Positions 1 through 10,400 of a stretch of DNA of 64,000 nt are shown here, piece by piece; position 1 is the first letter of the stretch, and each line of letters starts with the position of its first letter. The translations under genes and the position numbers were made by a program. Under the pieces are notes generated by a model, which did no database searches, had not been told where the DNA came from, and saw nothing but the letters and a program-made list of their open reading frames with translations. The stretch spans positions 20,745,945 to 20,809,944 of the forward strand of contig CP141132.1 of the NCBI GenBank assembly GCA_035236585.1. The letters are read 5' to 3'. This stretch comes from Warburgia ugandensis (Eukaryota; Streptophyta; Magnoliopsida; Canellales; Canellaceae).

Positions 1-2324
1 TCACAAATAGCCTAATAGAAGCACATTTTCAAGCAAAACACATAACTAGAATCCTAATAGAAACACAAACTAGCAATTCACAGCAAGAAACTAAATGAGT
101 TCACAAAAATCACGATTCAGCATTCGCATAAATAACACAACATAACTTCAAAACATAAATCATACTTATCAGTCTGTCACTTTCTATTAAACTTCAGAAC
201 TATCAACATTAAATTCATAGCTTCATGCTTATAGAAGCACTCAAAAAGCATCATAGTTTAAATCAGGTCCGAGAGGGAGAGAGAGACTCGCAAAGAGGAG
301 CTGGCCAAAAACCATAGCTCACTGGAAATGGAGTTTGCTGGAACAATTGGCAGTTTTGGAGTGAAATACAGAAAATAGGAGACAAGAAGAATCAAATCTG
401 GTGACCAGTAGATCAGGTGAAAAAACTTACTGGAAATCGTGGATTTTGGTTGGAGAGGAAGAGGAAATAGGGTTTTCATTGGAGAGAGCACCAATGGAGA
501 GACAAATCCAAATTGGGGGGAAAATGAATGTTTTCTCCTGCAAAACTAGTTTCATTGGATAAAGTGACCTTCAGTTCAAGTCTTATTTCGGAAGAAACCA
601 TCAAAGTACCGCATACATAAGCACAAATACATGGGAATTTCCGTAATTAAAAAGAAAATCAAATAGGCGCACCCGATTTAATTGGATTTGTGTCTCAGAT
701 GGATCACATTTGGGAGTCTGATTAAATTGAATGTGCCAATTCAGTATATCAGAAGGGGAGAATCTCGAATCTGGAGCACCAAATCCCTCTTTTTAGGAAG
801 TGTCCAAAACTTGATTCCAATCTGCCTTAAGCAGGAAGCAGCTAGTCCAGGGTCAAATAGAAGAATTTGGTGACCTCGCCCCATTGACCTATTTGTGCAT
901 GCATCACCAGTTGTGAACCCCAGAAGAGCCATTTTCTCTGAAAATGGGAAGCTAATTCAACAACTATGACTTACTTTCCTAAGACCAGTTGAGAACTTCT
1001 CTCTCAATCAGGAGAAGAAAGCAATCCATTCATGTAAAGATTCACTTCATAGCTTAGAAACACCAATAATTCCAAAGCTCTACTGCAAGAGGACGATTTC
1101 TTGTCATAATGCAGAAAAGCTTGTGCTAAACCCTTTCTTCTCTTCTACAGTTATTGATAGTGACAAACCTGATCCCTCACTCCCATCCTCTATTAGCCAT
1201 CCTGGCAGGTTATGACTGTGGTGATTCAAGTTGTAAACCACCACTTTGCTGTACCTCTGGCATTTTCAAGCTAATTGCATTGAGAGAGAGAGGTTATTCA
1301 ACAGCAAAAAGAATAGAAAGCACCTAGTATTTAACTGCAGAGAGAAAAAGAAATGGAAAATAAACTTTCTTAAATAAGCAAAGCCCCTTTCTCTGATCAT
1401 AGATTTCATGGGGATAAGAAAAGTGGAGCCAGAGATCTCGTGAAAAAAGCTATCATGTTTCCATCACATCTTCTCAAGGGTTATTAGCTGTTGTTTTAAT
1501 CACACAAATACACAGACACAAGCAGGTGCTCCTGCAGACAGATATGAGAAAGATGAAGTTGCTCTTCGACATTGGGGTCATTTTCCATTCCCAAAGAGAG
1601 AGTTTCCATTGTTTTACTTGATGTTAGCAAACTTGGGAAGAAGAAAGGAAGGAAAAGATGACAAAGATGTGAAGTTGAAAGAGTAATGAAGATATGAGCA
1701 AGGAGAAAGATGTCGTTGTCAAATTATAATAGTTGTGAACCAACAAAAGAGAAAAATAGGTATTTAAAAGGACTGAAATAGGAATGTAGCACGTCTGACA
1801 GAGAAGAAGAAGAGGTAGGAAATAAAATAGAAAAAGGGCTTTTAATGAAGAGAAGTATGACTATGCAGTAGAAGATGGATGTTGAAAAGCAGGACTTTGA
1901 CACAAACAAAAGGAAGTGAGGTGAGATGAAAGAACGATATAGGAGGAATATTACACGAGTAAAAGACAGAAAAAAGAGAGTGATCTAGGTTGCGGAGGCG
2001 GAGGGAGAAAAAGATGTTGAGTTAGTCCTCTACACCCAGGAAAATAACTTTCTGTATCTTTCTCTTCTACAGCACATTTAGTGGCCCAAGAATCCTTTAC
2101 AACAGCAGTAAGCCAGAGGCTATACAACCATGCTTTCAAGGTAAATGCATATTCATCTGAGCTTTTTACTTAGATTGTATGTGCAAGTACTAAATTTAGC
2201 ATTTGTCTAAGTCTACATTATAGTTAACAAGAATGTTGTACATGGTTTATAATATCAATACCAGTACAGGTGACATGAGTAGAGTATTTTGACTATGAAT
2301 AATTTGAAAATTTTGTGGCCTGTA
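1..2324. other. intron 6 of SRFR1 or unassigned sequence
   Basis: I see no recognisable gene here. If SRFR1 continues beyond position 1, this is part of its intron 6. Short open stretches exist on both strands (for example 967-1215 plus and 1951-2139 minus), but none matches a family I know, and around 2090 all three plus frames are open at once. Composition is purine-rich around 240-310 and 1540-1990. Confidence 0.4.
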
Positions 2325-2420
2325 TCACTGTGGGTGACCAACTCCGCAAATGCTGGTCCCAAGCCCAAATAAAAAAGGAGGGTTTTGCGTCAGGACCCAG
2401 CTGGCAAGTAGAACTTTTTC

Positions 2421-2529
2421 GAAGAAGTTGAAGATGATTTCATCATCTTCTCATCTTCCTTAAATGAATATACATATATATACTCGTAAGTAAGAAGAAA
2501 AAATAATGAAAGTTATCTTCAACTTCTTC
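2421..2529. repeat. 15-bp perfect inverted repeat
   Basis: GAAGAAGTTGAAGAT (2421-2435) and its exact complement (2515-2529) flank 79 AT-rich bases inside the LINE leader. It could be a small foldback insertion. No target duplication is obvious. Confidence 0.5.
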
Positions 2530-2587
2530 ACTTGAGGCAAATCTAAGATGACACAAATCGATCATTAACATTCCCTCAAGCTGGGGC

Positions 2588-2780
2588 ATCCCCCAGAAGC
2601 AACATGCTGCATTGGATCCCAGGTGCAATAAAAAACGGACAAGGGATGTAGGGCATTTCCCCAGAAGCGAAGTGTTATATCAGATCCTGGTTACAATAAA
2701 AAAATGGCCAAGGCTGCTAAAGTGCTCCCTCGAAAGTGACGCGCTACATCAGAACTCAGGTTCAGTAGAAACTGGAAAGT
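2588..2780 (+). repeat. three degenerate ~68-bp tandem units in the LINE leader
   Basis: Three related units begin CCCCAGAAGC, CCCCAGAAGCG and CCCTCGAAAGTG. Each carries a GCTACATCAGA-like core and a CAGGTTCAATAAAA-like end, spaced about 65-70 bases. They precede the endonuclease region. Confidence 0.6.
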
Positions 2781-2845
2781 ACACATGGGTTCATGTCATG
2801 GGGGTCAAAAAGTGTGTGGGTAAATAAGCCAGCGCAAGAGAATAA

Positions 2846-3476
2846 GATTTGTATCGCGACATGGAATATAGGCGTATTGGTAGGTAAGAATCCAAAGTTA
2901 GCAGATATGATGAGACATAGGAGAGTCAACATGGCTTGTATCCAAGAAACTACGTAGAAAGTGGCTAAAACTAGGGAAATCGATGGGTATAAGCTCTAGT
3001 ATATAGGAAAGGACAATAATAGAAAAGACGTAGGGATAGTGCTGAATAAAGAATTATAGGATAAAGTTGTGGACGTTAAAAGAACTACTGATAGAATTAT
3101 AATAATAAAACTTATTGTAGAAAAGAATATCATAAATAGTATAAGTGCATACGCACTACAAACTAAGGTTAGAAAATAGAATCAAGAGACAATTTTGGAA
3201 AGATATGGAGGGAGTCATGCAAGAAATTCTCAACACAGAGGGGATATTTATAGAACAAACTTAAATGGTTATGTAGGAAAAGAAAAGGAAGGATATGATA
3301 GAGTACATAGAGAGTCTAGTATCAGAGAACGAAATGAGATGGAGGAAGCTATCCTCAATTTTGCTTTGGCATATAACTTAGCTCTGGCAAACACATTCTT
3401 TAAGAAGAGGGATGAACACTTAATAACCATTGAAAGTCACTCTATAAAAACCAAATAGACTTCTTTATCCTTAGGA
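2846..3476 (+). pseudogene. LINE endonuclease fragment
   Basis: The frame reads KICIATWNIGVLVGKN, then NMACIQETT followed by a TAG where the family has Trp, then a lysine- and asparagine-rich stretch ending near NTFFKKRDEHLITIESHS. ATWNIG and QET are signatures of the endonuclease/exonuclease/phosphatase fold that nicks target DNA in RTE LINEs. At least four in-frame stops show decay. Confidence 0.7.
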
Positions 3477-4196
3477 ATACCAAAAGATCAATGAGTAAGG
3501 ATTGCAAGGTGATACCTAGTGAGAGTTAACCTCACAACATAGGTTAATGGTTATGGATATCTACACTAAAAGATGGAAGAAAGGAAAAGGTATCCAAAAA
3601 CTAAGTGGTGGAATTTCCTCACTCACAAAAAAGTTGATGGTAGAAGGAAACTAGAAAACTGAAACAGAAGTAAACACCATGTAAATTAATATGGTCGAAC
3701 CCATTATGAAAGTAGCAAAAGATGTCCTAGGAGTATTTAAAGGTAAAAGGCAATCAATAAAGGAAACTTGGTGGAGTGAAAAAGTGCAAAAAGTTCTTAA
3801 AGAAAAATGAGAGTGTTGTAAAGCATGGCAGAAGACTAGAAATAACAAAAACTTTGAGAAGTATAAGAATGCTAAAAAGGTTGTTAAAGAATAGTGAGGC
3901 TAAACTCAAGGCATGTAATGATCTCTATAATAGATTACGATCAAGAGAAGGTGAGAAAAATGTGTTTAAACTTGCAAAAATAAGTGAACAGAAGGTTAAG
4001 GACTTAGACCACATTGTGTTAGAAGTAATGACCAAAGGCTACTAGTCAAAGATGACGAGATCAAACAAAGGTGGGAAGGTTACTTTAAAAAAATGTTAAA
4101 TGACAATTGCCTTGAGAATGTAGGGATTGAAAGTACTATAAACCTAAAAAACGTTGGACATTATAGATACAACTGTAGGATTTTAGAATACCTAAA

Positions 4197-5607
4197 GTGA
4201 AAGAGGCCTCGAAAAAGATAAAATCAAGAATGGCCCTAGGGCTCAATGGTATACCAATAGAGGTTTGGAAGCATATGGGAAATTTTGGAGTAGTTTGGTT
4301 GACAAGGTTGTTTAACAAGATTACAAAATCAAAGAAAATGTCAATTGAATGGAAGAAGAGCTATATCATACCAATTTATAAAAATAAAAGAGACATAAAG
4401 AGCTGCACTAACTATCGAAGGATCAAACTTATGAGCCATACTATGAAACTTCTGAAAAAGTGATTGAGAGGAGGCTACAACATGAGACAAGTGTATCGGA
4501 GAACCAGTTTAGTTTCATGCCTGGAAGGTCTACCATGGAAGCTATCTTCCTACTTAGATAATTGATAGAAAAATATAGGAAGAGGATGAAGGACCTTACA
4601 TGGTCTCTATTGACTTAGAAAAAGCTTATGATAGGGTCCCTAAAGAGTTAAATATGGTGGATGTTGGACCAGAAAGGGGTTTCACAAGCCTATATAGACA
4701 TAATTAAAGATGTATAAGGGAGTGGTAACAAATGTTAGGACCATTAGCAATGAGACCAATGATTTTCCTATCACTATAGCATTGCACCAAGGACCGGCAT
4801 TGAGCCCGTACCTTTTCACGTTGGTTATGAAACAAAACACCCACACAAGGAGATTCCATAGTGTAAGATGATATAGTTCCAATTGATGGGACAACGGAGG
4901 GCATAAACACAAAGCTAAAGTTACGAAGAGAAGCATTGGAATCTAAAGGATCTAAAATCAACCAAACTAAGACAAAGTATATGAAATGCAAATTTTAGTA
5001 AAGAATGGAGGACTAGTAAAGATTGATAACCAAGAAGTCCCCCTAAAAGACCATTTTCAATACTTAGGATCGATGATTCATGAGAGTGAAGAAATTGAGA
5101 GGGAGGTTACTTAGAGAATCCAAGCCAATTGGAACAAATGGAAATGCGCCTCTGAAGTTCTATGTGATTAGTGGATGCCACTTAAACTAAAAGGATAATT
5201 CTTTAGGATGGCCACAAGGCCGAACATGCTCTATGAATCAAAGTGTTGGGCAGTTAAGAAACATCATGCACATAAGATGAATATGGCCTAAATGAGGATG
5301 TTGAGATGGATGAGTCGCAAGACAAGAAAGGACAGAATTAGGAATAAAAACATTAGAGGAAACTTAAAAGTAGCACCAATAGGTAACAAGATGAGGGAGA
5401 TTAGAATTAGATAGTTTAGACATGTCTAGCGGATATGCAGCAATTAGGAGTGAGGCAATGCAAGTTGAAGATTCTAAAAGGGCAAGGGGAAGGCCTAAGA
5501 GAACATGAATAGAAGTGGTGAGAAAATATTTAAAAACTTTGGGACTAAATGAAGCCATGATACTTAATAAAGGGGAATGGAGGAACAAGATTCATGTGGC
5601 CGACCCC
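4197..5607 (+). pseudogene. LINE reverse transcriptase fragment
   Basis: Frames can be followed through KEASKKIKSRMALGLNGIP, YIIPIYKNKRDIKSC, VSENQFSFMPGRSTMEAI, a frameshift, then VTRALRQIIT-like and C-terminal WMSRKTRKDRIRNKN-type sequence to WRNKIHVADP. This is the RNA-dependent DNA polymerase of an RTE LINE. The FADD box is lost by a short deletion near 4861, and several frameshifts are present. Confidence 0.75.
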
Positions 5608-5637
5608 TAATTGGGCTAAGGTCTTGATGATGATGAT

Positions 5638-7080
5638 CCATTTAGGGGGCCTTAAGCCAGTATATACCACTAGAATAACCAATACATAATTAAAAGTAAT
5701 TGAAACTTTTAAAATTCAAAAAAAAAAATAATCTAGGATGAATAGGAAAACAAGAGTTTATTCATGAATAATCTTGATTATATTAAATAAGGCCCCACAC
5801 ATGCCTTTAGACATTAAAAATACCAAAGAAATGCATCAAATTCAAACTTTTGATTGTCACTACCAATAGGAGAGGGTGAGAAACATCCATGGACCAGGAG
5901 ATCCTGATTGAAAATGACAATGTGCATCTCCAAAAACACCATGTTCATATGGGGAGAGAGTGAGAACCCCTAACTGTTATACTATTCATGGACTTTGTCT
6001 TTCCCTTCCTTTCTCTTAGATTCTAGTACAATATGTTGTAAGAAACTCAATCATTGGAGAACACGTAACTAATCATTCCATACTCTCTAGTTTCCACCAT
6101 TTGAAAATGGTTCTTTTGTTTTGTACCCACAAAACTCATGGGAGAAAGAAATCTATCTTATGGTTTAACAAAACACATGAATCTATGGGCCAAAGCCTCT
6201 TTCTCCCTTTGTGTGTGTGTGTCTGCACTGCCGGGCCACTGCAAATTTGGCCACGATAAACGGCTTCAACCTTCCTTTATTTTTAAATTTCTTTTAAATA
6301 AAATTAGTTAATTATCAAAATGATAGAAAAACATAAAAATTACAAATTAACAGACAATAGAGCTCAAAACAGACTTACGACAAAGGAAAGTTGACAGAAG
6401 GACTAAATGTGAAAAAAGTCAATAGTTTAAGGGCTAAAATGACGAACAAGTAGTTTAAGGAATCAAAGTATTTTAAACAGGTTGGTTAGGGGACTCATCT
6501 GTACTTTTCTCTCAAGTTAAAAACAAGTTAAGAAACTAATGGGTTTCCTTATCAATAATACATGTTGAGTCTTAATGTTTAATAATATTAAAATCCAACC
6601 TTTAAGTCAATAAGAATCTCTTAATAAAGGGGTGTCATTATCCACATAGGGGTTCGTGGCATGTTAATTGACCTATACCGACATTTAAAAAGGGGTTTCC
6701 AGCAGGAAATCAAGAAAGGAGAAACCCTAAGCTACAAGGCTTACAAACAATGACAATACGGCAACACGAGGAAAAAGAGACAAAGAGGAAGAAGAAAAAG
6801 GAGGAGCTGCATGTATTAGGACCAGCAGAAAGTATTTCATTTTGACTGTTTCACACTTTCAACCTATTTTCTTTAAAAGTCCACACTTGGATATCTTCTC
6901 AGTCATCTCCTTCAGCTGTGTTGGGAATTTGGATCAGTATTTCTTTTTGGTGAAATAGTGCTATTTTGTTGTAGGTTCTAAACCCTTGTAAACATCATTT
7001 TCCTGAAAATGGATATCAAGCAATGGTAATTGGGTGAAAAATGGAACTAAGGTAATTTCGGACAGTAAGCCAAAGTGGAA
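5638..7080. other. intron 6 of SRFR1, no gene seen
   Basis: AT-rich intronic sequence. A TG repeat sits at about 6210-6222. The stretch 6400-6500 contains the common plant repeat style of TTTAAGGGCTAAAATGACG-like phrases. No coding evidence on either strand. Confidence 0.5.
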
Positions 7081-7142
7081 AAGGCAGCCCATTGCACGAA
7101 GCTTCTGCATATGCAGGATCTGGGGAAGGGGCAGACCACAAA
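7081..7142 (-). mobile_element. Au-like SINE 3' fragment
   Basis: On the minus strand the segment reads TGTGGTCTGCCCCTTCCCC, then AGATCCTGCATATGCAG, then TTCGTGCAATGGGCTGCC and a short T-rich end. This is the conserved 3' end of the Au family of plant SINEs. It is 5'-truncated, and no clear target duplication was found. Confidence 0.6.
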
Positions 7143-7416
7143 ACAAAGGTTGAAGTGCCACTAAAATTGTGCAAGTTTGACAAATTCCAGTGATCTCGTC
7201 CTTACTGGCTGGTAAGCTGAAAACCGACCAACATGAAAAGGATGGACCGGCATTGACCAGTTTATACATGGAGCAGAATGATCTTGGTACCATTATTTAC
7301 ACCAGGATCCTTATTAACAGCATATCAGTTGGGAGACTCGGGACAGCACCTTTTTGACAACTATGCATTAGACATAATCATTAAATTGAAATATGGATGA
7401 CTAGAGGAAAGCTTGC

Positions 7417-7497
7417 CTGTACAGATTCACCCAAGGCAGCACGAGCCTGCCCCCTCCGTTTCCATGCCTCTCCAGCCAAGGGGTTTGACTCTATAGC
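7417..7497 (-). CDS. SRFR1: SRFR1 exon 6, ending at a GC donor
   Basis: Exon 6 is 81 bases, encoding [20 protein letters not shown] then ALGESVQ after a TTATAG acceptor. The family continues with AVEDL-type sequence, so the exon should end exactly at CAG (7419-7417). The bases that follow are GCAAGC, which matches the consensus of GC-AG introns rather than GT-AG. An internal GT three codons earlier would drop conserved residues. The next exon is outside the window. Confidence 0.85.
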
Positions 7498-10400
7498 CTA
7501 TAACATAAGTCAAACCCAGAACATCCAGTTTAAAATAAAATCATTAGATATTTCCTCAAGTAGGGTATTTAGAAGATTTCATATACTTTGCTGAAGTCAG
7601 CAATGGCAGCATCAAGCTCTCTTTGGAATGCATGTGCCGTTCCCCGTCCAATCAAAGCCTCATGAGAGGTAGGATTCTCTCTCAATACCTGCATTCCCAA
7701 CATAATAAGCTAAGGCAAATGGATAAAGAAAGAAAACCTCATGTTTTGTTCTCTAACACGTCACCTCATTGATAATTAATTATATAATCATTAAGTTAAA
7801 GACGAAAATTGGCAGGCATCTTAAGAGCCAATGTCATATGATAACAATGAGCATGGAGATTGATGACAAGCCTTCAGCCAAGCAGGAAGACTGACCTGGT
7901 TAAAGATTGTCACGGCCTTCTCATAGTTTCCTTCATTTACCTACAAAAAGGATAATTGCAGAATTTCAGACGAATCTTAAACCTGCTTTGCACCTGATTG
8001 GAAGAAGTTGAAACCGTACTATAAGAAAAAACTGATTACAAGCTGTTAAGTGTTAGAAATGAAAGGTCCATAAAATGACCAAAAAATAAATAAGAAGTAC
8101 AAGACCAAATCTATGTAGTTAAAGGCGCACCTAGGTGCAAGTCGAAAGTTATGCGCCTAGAAGAGTGCAAGTTGTAGAGGAATAGAGGCGCAGTCGCCTA
8201 GGCGCGCACCTGGAGCCTCCTTTCAGGCGCAGACTATTTAGCCGGTAACTTATAAACTTCTTTTTTTTTCTTTTTTTTTTTCATCTTCCAACCCTAATTT
8301 CGATCTTCCAAACTACTAAGAAGGTGAAAACAACCATTCCTCTTCGATCTTTCACACTTCTAAGCAAAAAAGGGTATGGATTTACGAATCTTAGAATTTC
8401 TTTATAGTTTCTTAAAAAAAAACATAAAAAAACGTACCATTTTTTCAAAAATTTTGTTTTTTGTTAACTATTTTCCATAGATCTTAATGGGTTCTAATTC
8501 TATATGTATAAAAAAGCATTCCATTTGAGTTTTATACTTCTTTGCTCTAGATTTGAGTTTGTTTTTAGGTTTTTTACATTTTTGCCAAAAAAATCAGTTA
8601 CGGAAATATAAAAAAGTCTTCGTTTTTTCGTATTTCTTCATTGAAACGTATTTCTATCCACATATATAGCTTTCCCATGTTTGTGTCTTCATGTGTGATA
8701 ATTTTTTCATCTTTTTTTTTTGTATTTTAGGTTTTTTTTTTTTTGCAAAAATAAAAGTTAAGAAAATTAGAAAAAAATTGTCTTTTTTATATTTATTAGT
8801 TAATACCTATTCCTATCCACATATATAGCTTTCCCATGCTTGTGTCTTCATGTGTGATAATTTTTTCATCCTTTTTTTGTATTTTAGGTTTTTTTTTAAT
8901 TTTTCACAAAATAACAGTTATGGAAATTGGAAAAAAAGTTTTTTTTTTTAATATTTATTAGTTAAAACCTATTCCTATCCACATATATAGCTTTCCCATG
9001 CTTTTGTCTTCATGTGTGATGTATTTTTCATGCTTTTATTGTATTTTAGTGTTATTTTTTTCAAATTTTCCGAAAATAACAGTTACAAAAATTGGAAAAA
9101 AAATTGTTTTTTATATTTATTAGTTAATACTTATTCCTATTTACATATATAGCTTTCCCATGCTTGTGTCTTCATGCGTGATGTAGTTTTCATGCTGTTT
9201 TAGTATTTTAGGATTATTTTTTTTCAATTTTTCTGAAAATACCAGTTACAAAAATTGGAAAAGAATTGTTTTTTTATATTTATTAGTTAAAATATATGTC
9301 TATCAACATATATAGCTTTCCCATTCTTGTGTTTTCATATGTGATGTTTTTTACATGCTGTTTTCTATTTTGGAGTTTTTTTTTCAAATTTTACAAAAAT
9401 AACAGTACTCACTCTTTTATGCTTTTTAAATTTTAGGCCTAAAATTAAAGTTGTCATCATCAAGGGGTTCAACTTCAAATACTTCAATTATTTCTAGATC
9501 TGCAAACCCAGGGTGGGAGTATGGAGAATTAAGAATTCTAGGTGATAAGAATGCAATTTAGTGCAAATTGTGTGGAAACAAATATAGTGGTGGAATTTAT
9601 AGGCTAAAACAACATTTAGCTAGAAGGCATAGGAATGCTAAAAAATGCAATAAGGTGATTCCTGATATATCAAAAAGAATAAATGATTATATGAATGAGT
9701 CAAAAAAGAAGAAGGATGAAAAAGAGAGAATTATTATGGAGCAAACACGACCAAAAAATTTGTTTGGGATTCATGATGATCTTGAAGCTGTTGAGGGAGA
9801 TGTTGACATTGATAGTAGGAGACAGGCTGGTGGTACTAGTGGCCTAAGCTCTGGTGGATTTGGTATAGGGAGCAGCAAGAGGTCTAGGAGTGGAATAAAG
9901 GGACCTCTTAACATTCACTTTGCCCCTGATCCTGAGAAGGCTTCTTTGCATCAAACAACAATAAATAATGCATATAAGAAGGAGCTTAGAACCAGAGCAT
10001 GTGATTACATTGCGAGCTGGATTTATGAGAATGGCATTGCCTTCAATGCTGCTCGGTGTTAGTCATTTCAGACCATGTTTGAGGCAGCTGCACAGCATGG
10101 ACCAGGTAAATGGTTTTCTTTTGTTTTCCTTTATATACTAGTACTTTTTATGCATATTTTTAAGTTAAAGAGTATTTAACTTGTGTTTTCTTTCTATCTT
10201 AAGGTTTCAAGGCACCCTCTTGCCATGAGTTGAGGGTGCCTCTTCTCAAAAAACAAGTTGCAAGGACGAATGAATTTGTACAAGAATGTAAAAAAGATTA
10301 GGCACGATACGGGTGCTCCATAATGTTAGATTGGTGGACCGATGGCAAGAGTCGCACCTTAATCAATTTTTTGGTAAACTGTCCAACTGGGATAGTTTTT

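Larger units (their letters stand above)
2325..5637 (+). mobile_element. RTE-type LINE, decayed, near full length
   Basis: A non-LTR retrotransposon lies antisense to SRFR1 in intron 6. In order it shows a leader with short tandem repeats (about 2588-2780), an endonuclease-like region (ATWNIG near 2860, CIQET near 2940), a reverse transcriptase region (NYRRIKLMSHT near 4410, FMPGRSTMEAI near 4515), and a C-terminal region ending with WRNKIHVADP. The 3' end is a TGATGATGATGAT tail (5624-5637), as in plant RTE elements. Stops and frameshifts are frequent, and the FADD catalytic box is disrupted near 4861 by loss of several bases relative to the copy at 18.3 kb. Not mobile by itself. The exact 5' end and target duplication are unclear. 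Confidence 0.85.

Noticed and set aside
967..1215. 81-codon plus-strand open stretch
   Set aside because: Protein-like composition but no start codon, no known family and no adjacent exons.
2037..2196. Possible plus-strand exon (STAHLVAQESFTTAVSQRLY...) with acceptor- and donor-like flanks
   Set aside because: All three plus frames and one minus frame are open here, no family is recognised, and no partner exon was found.
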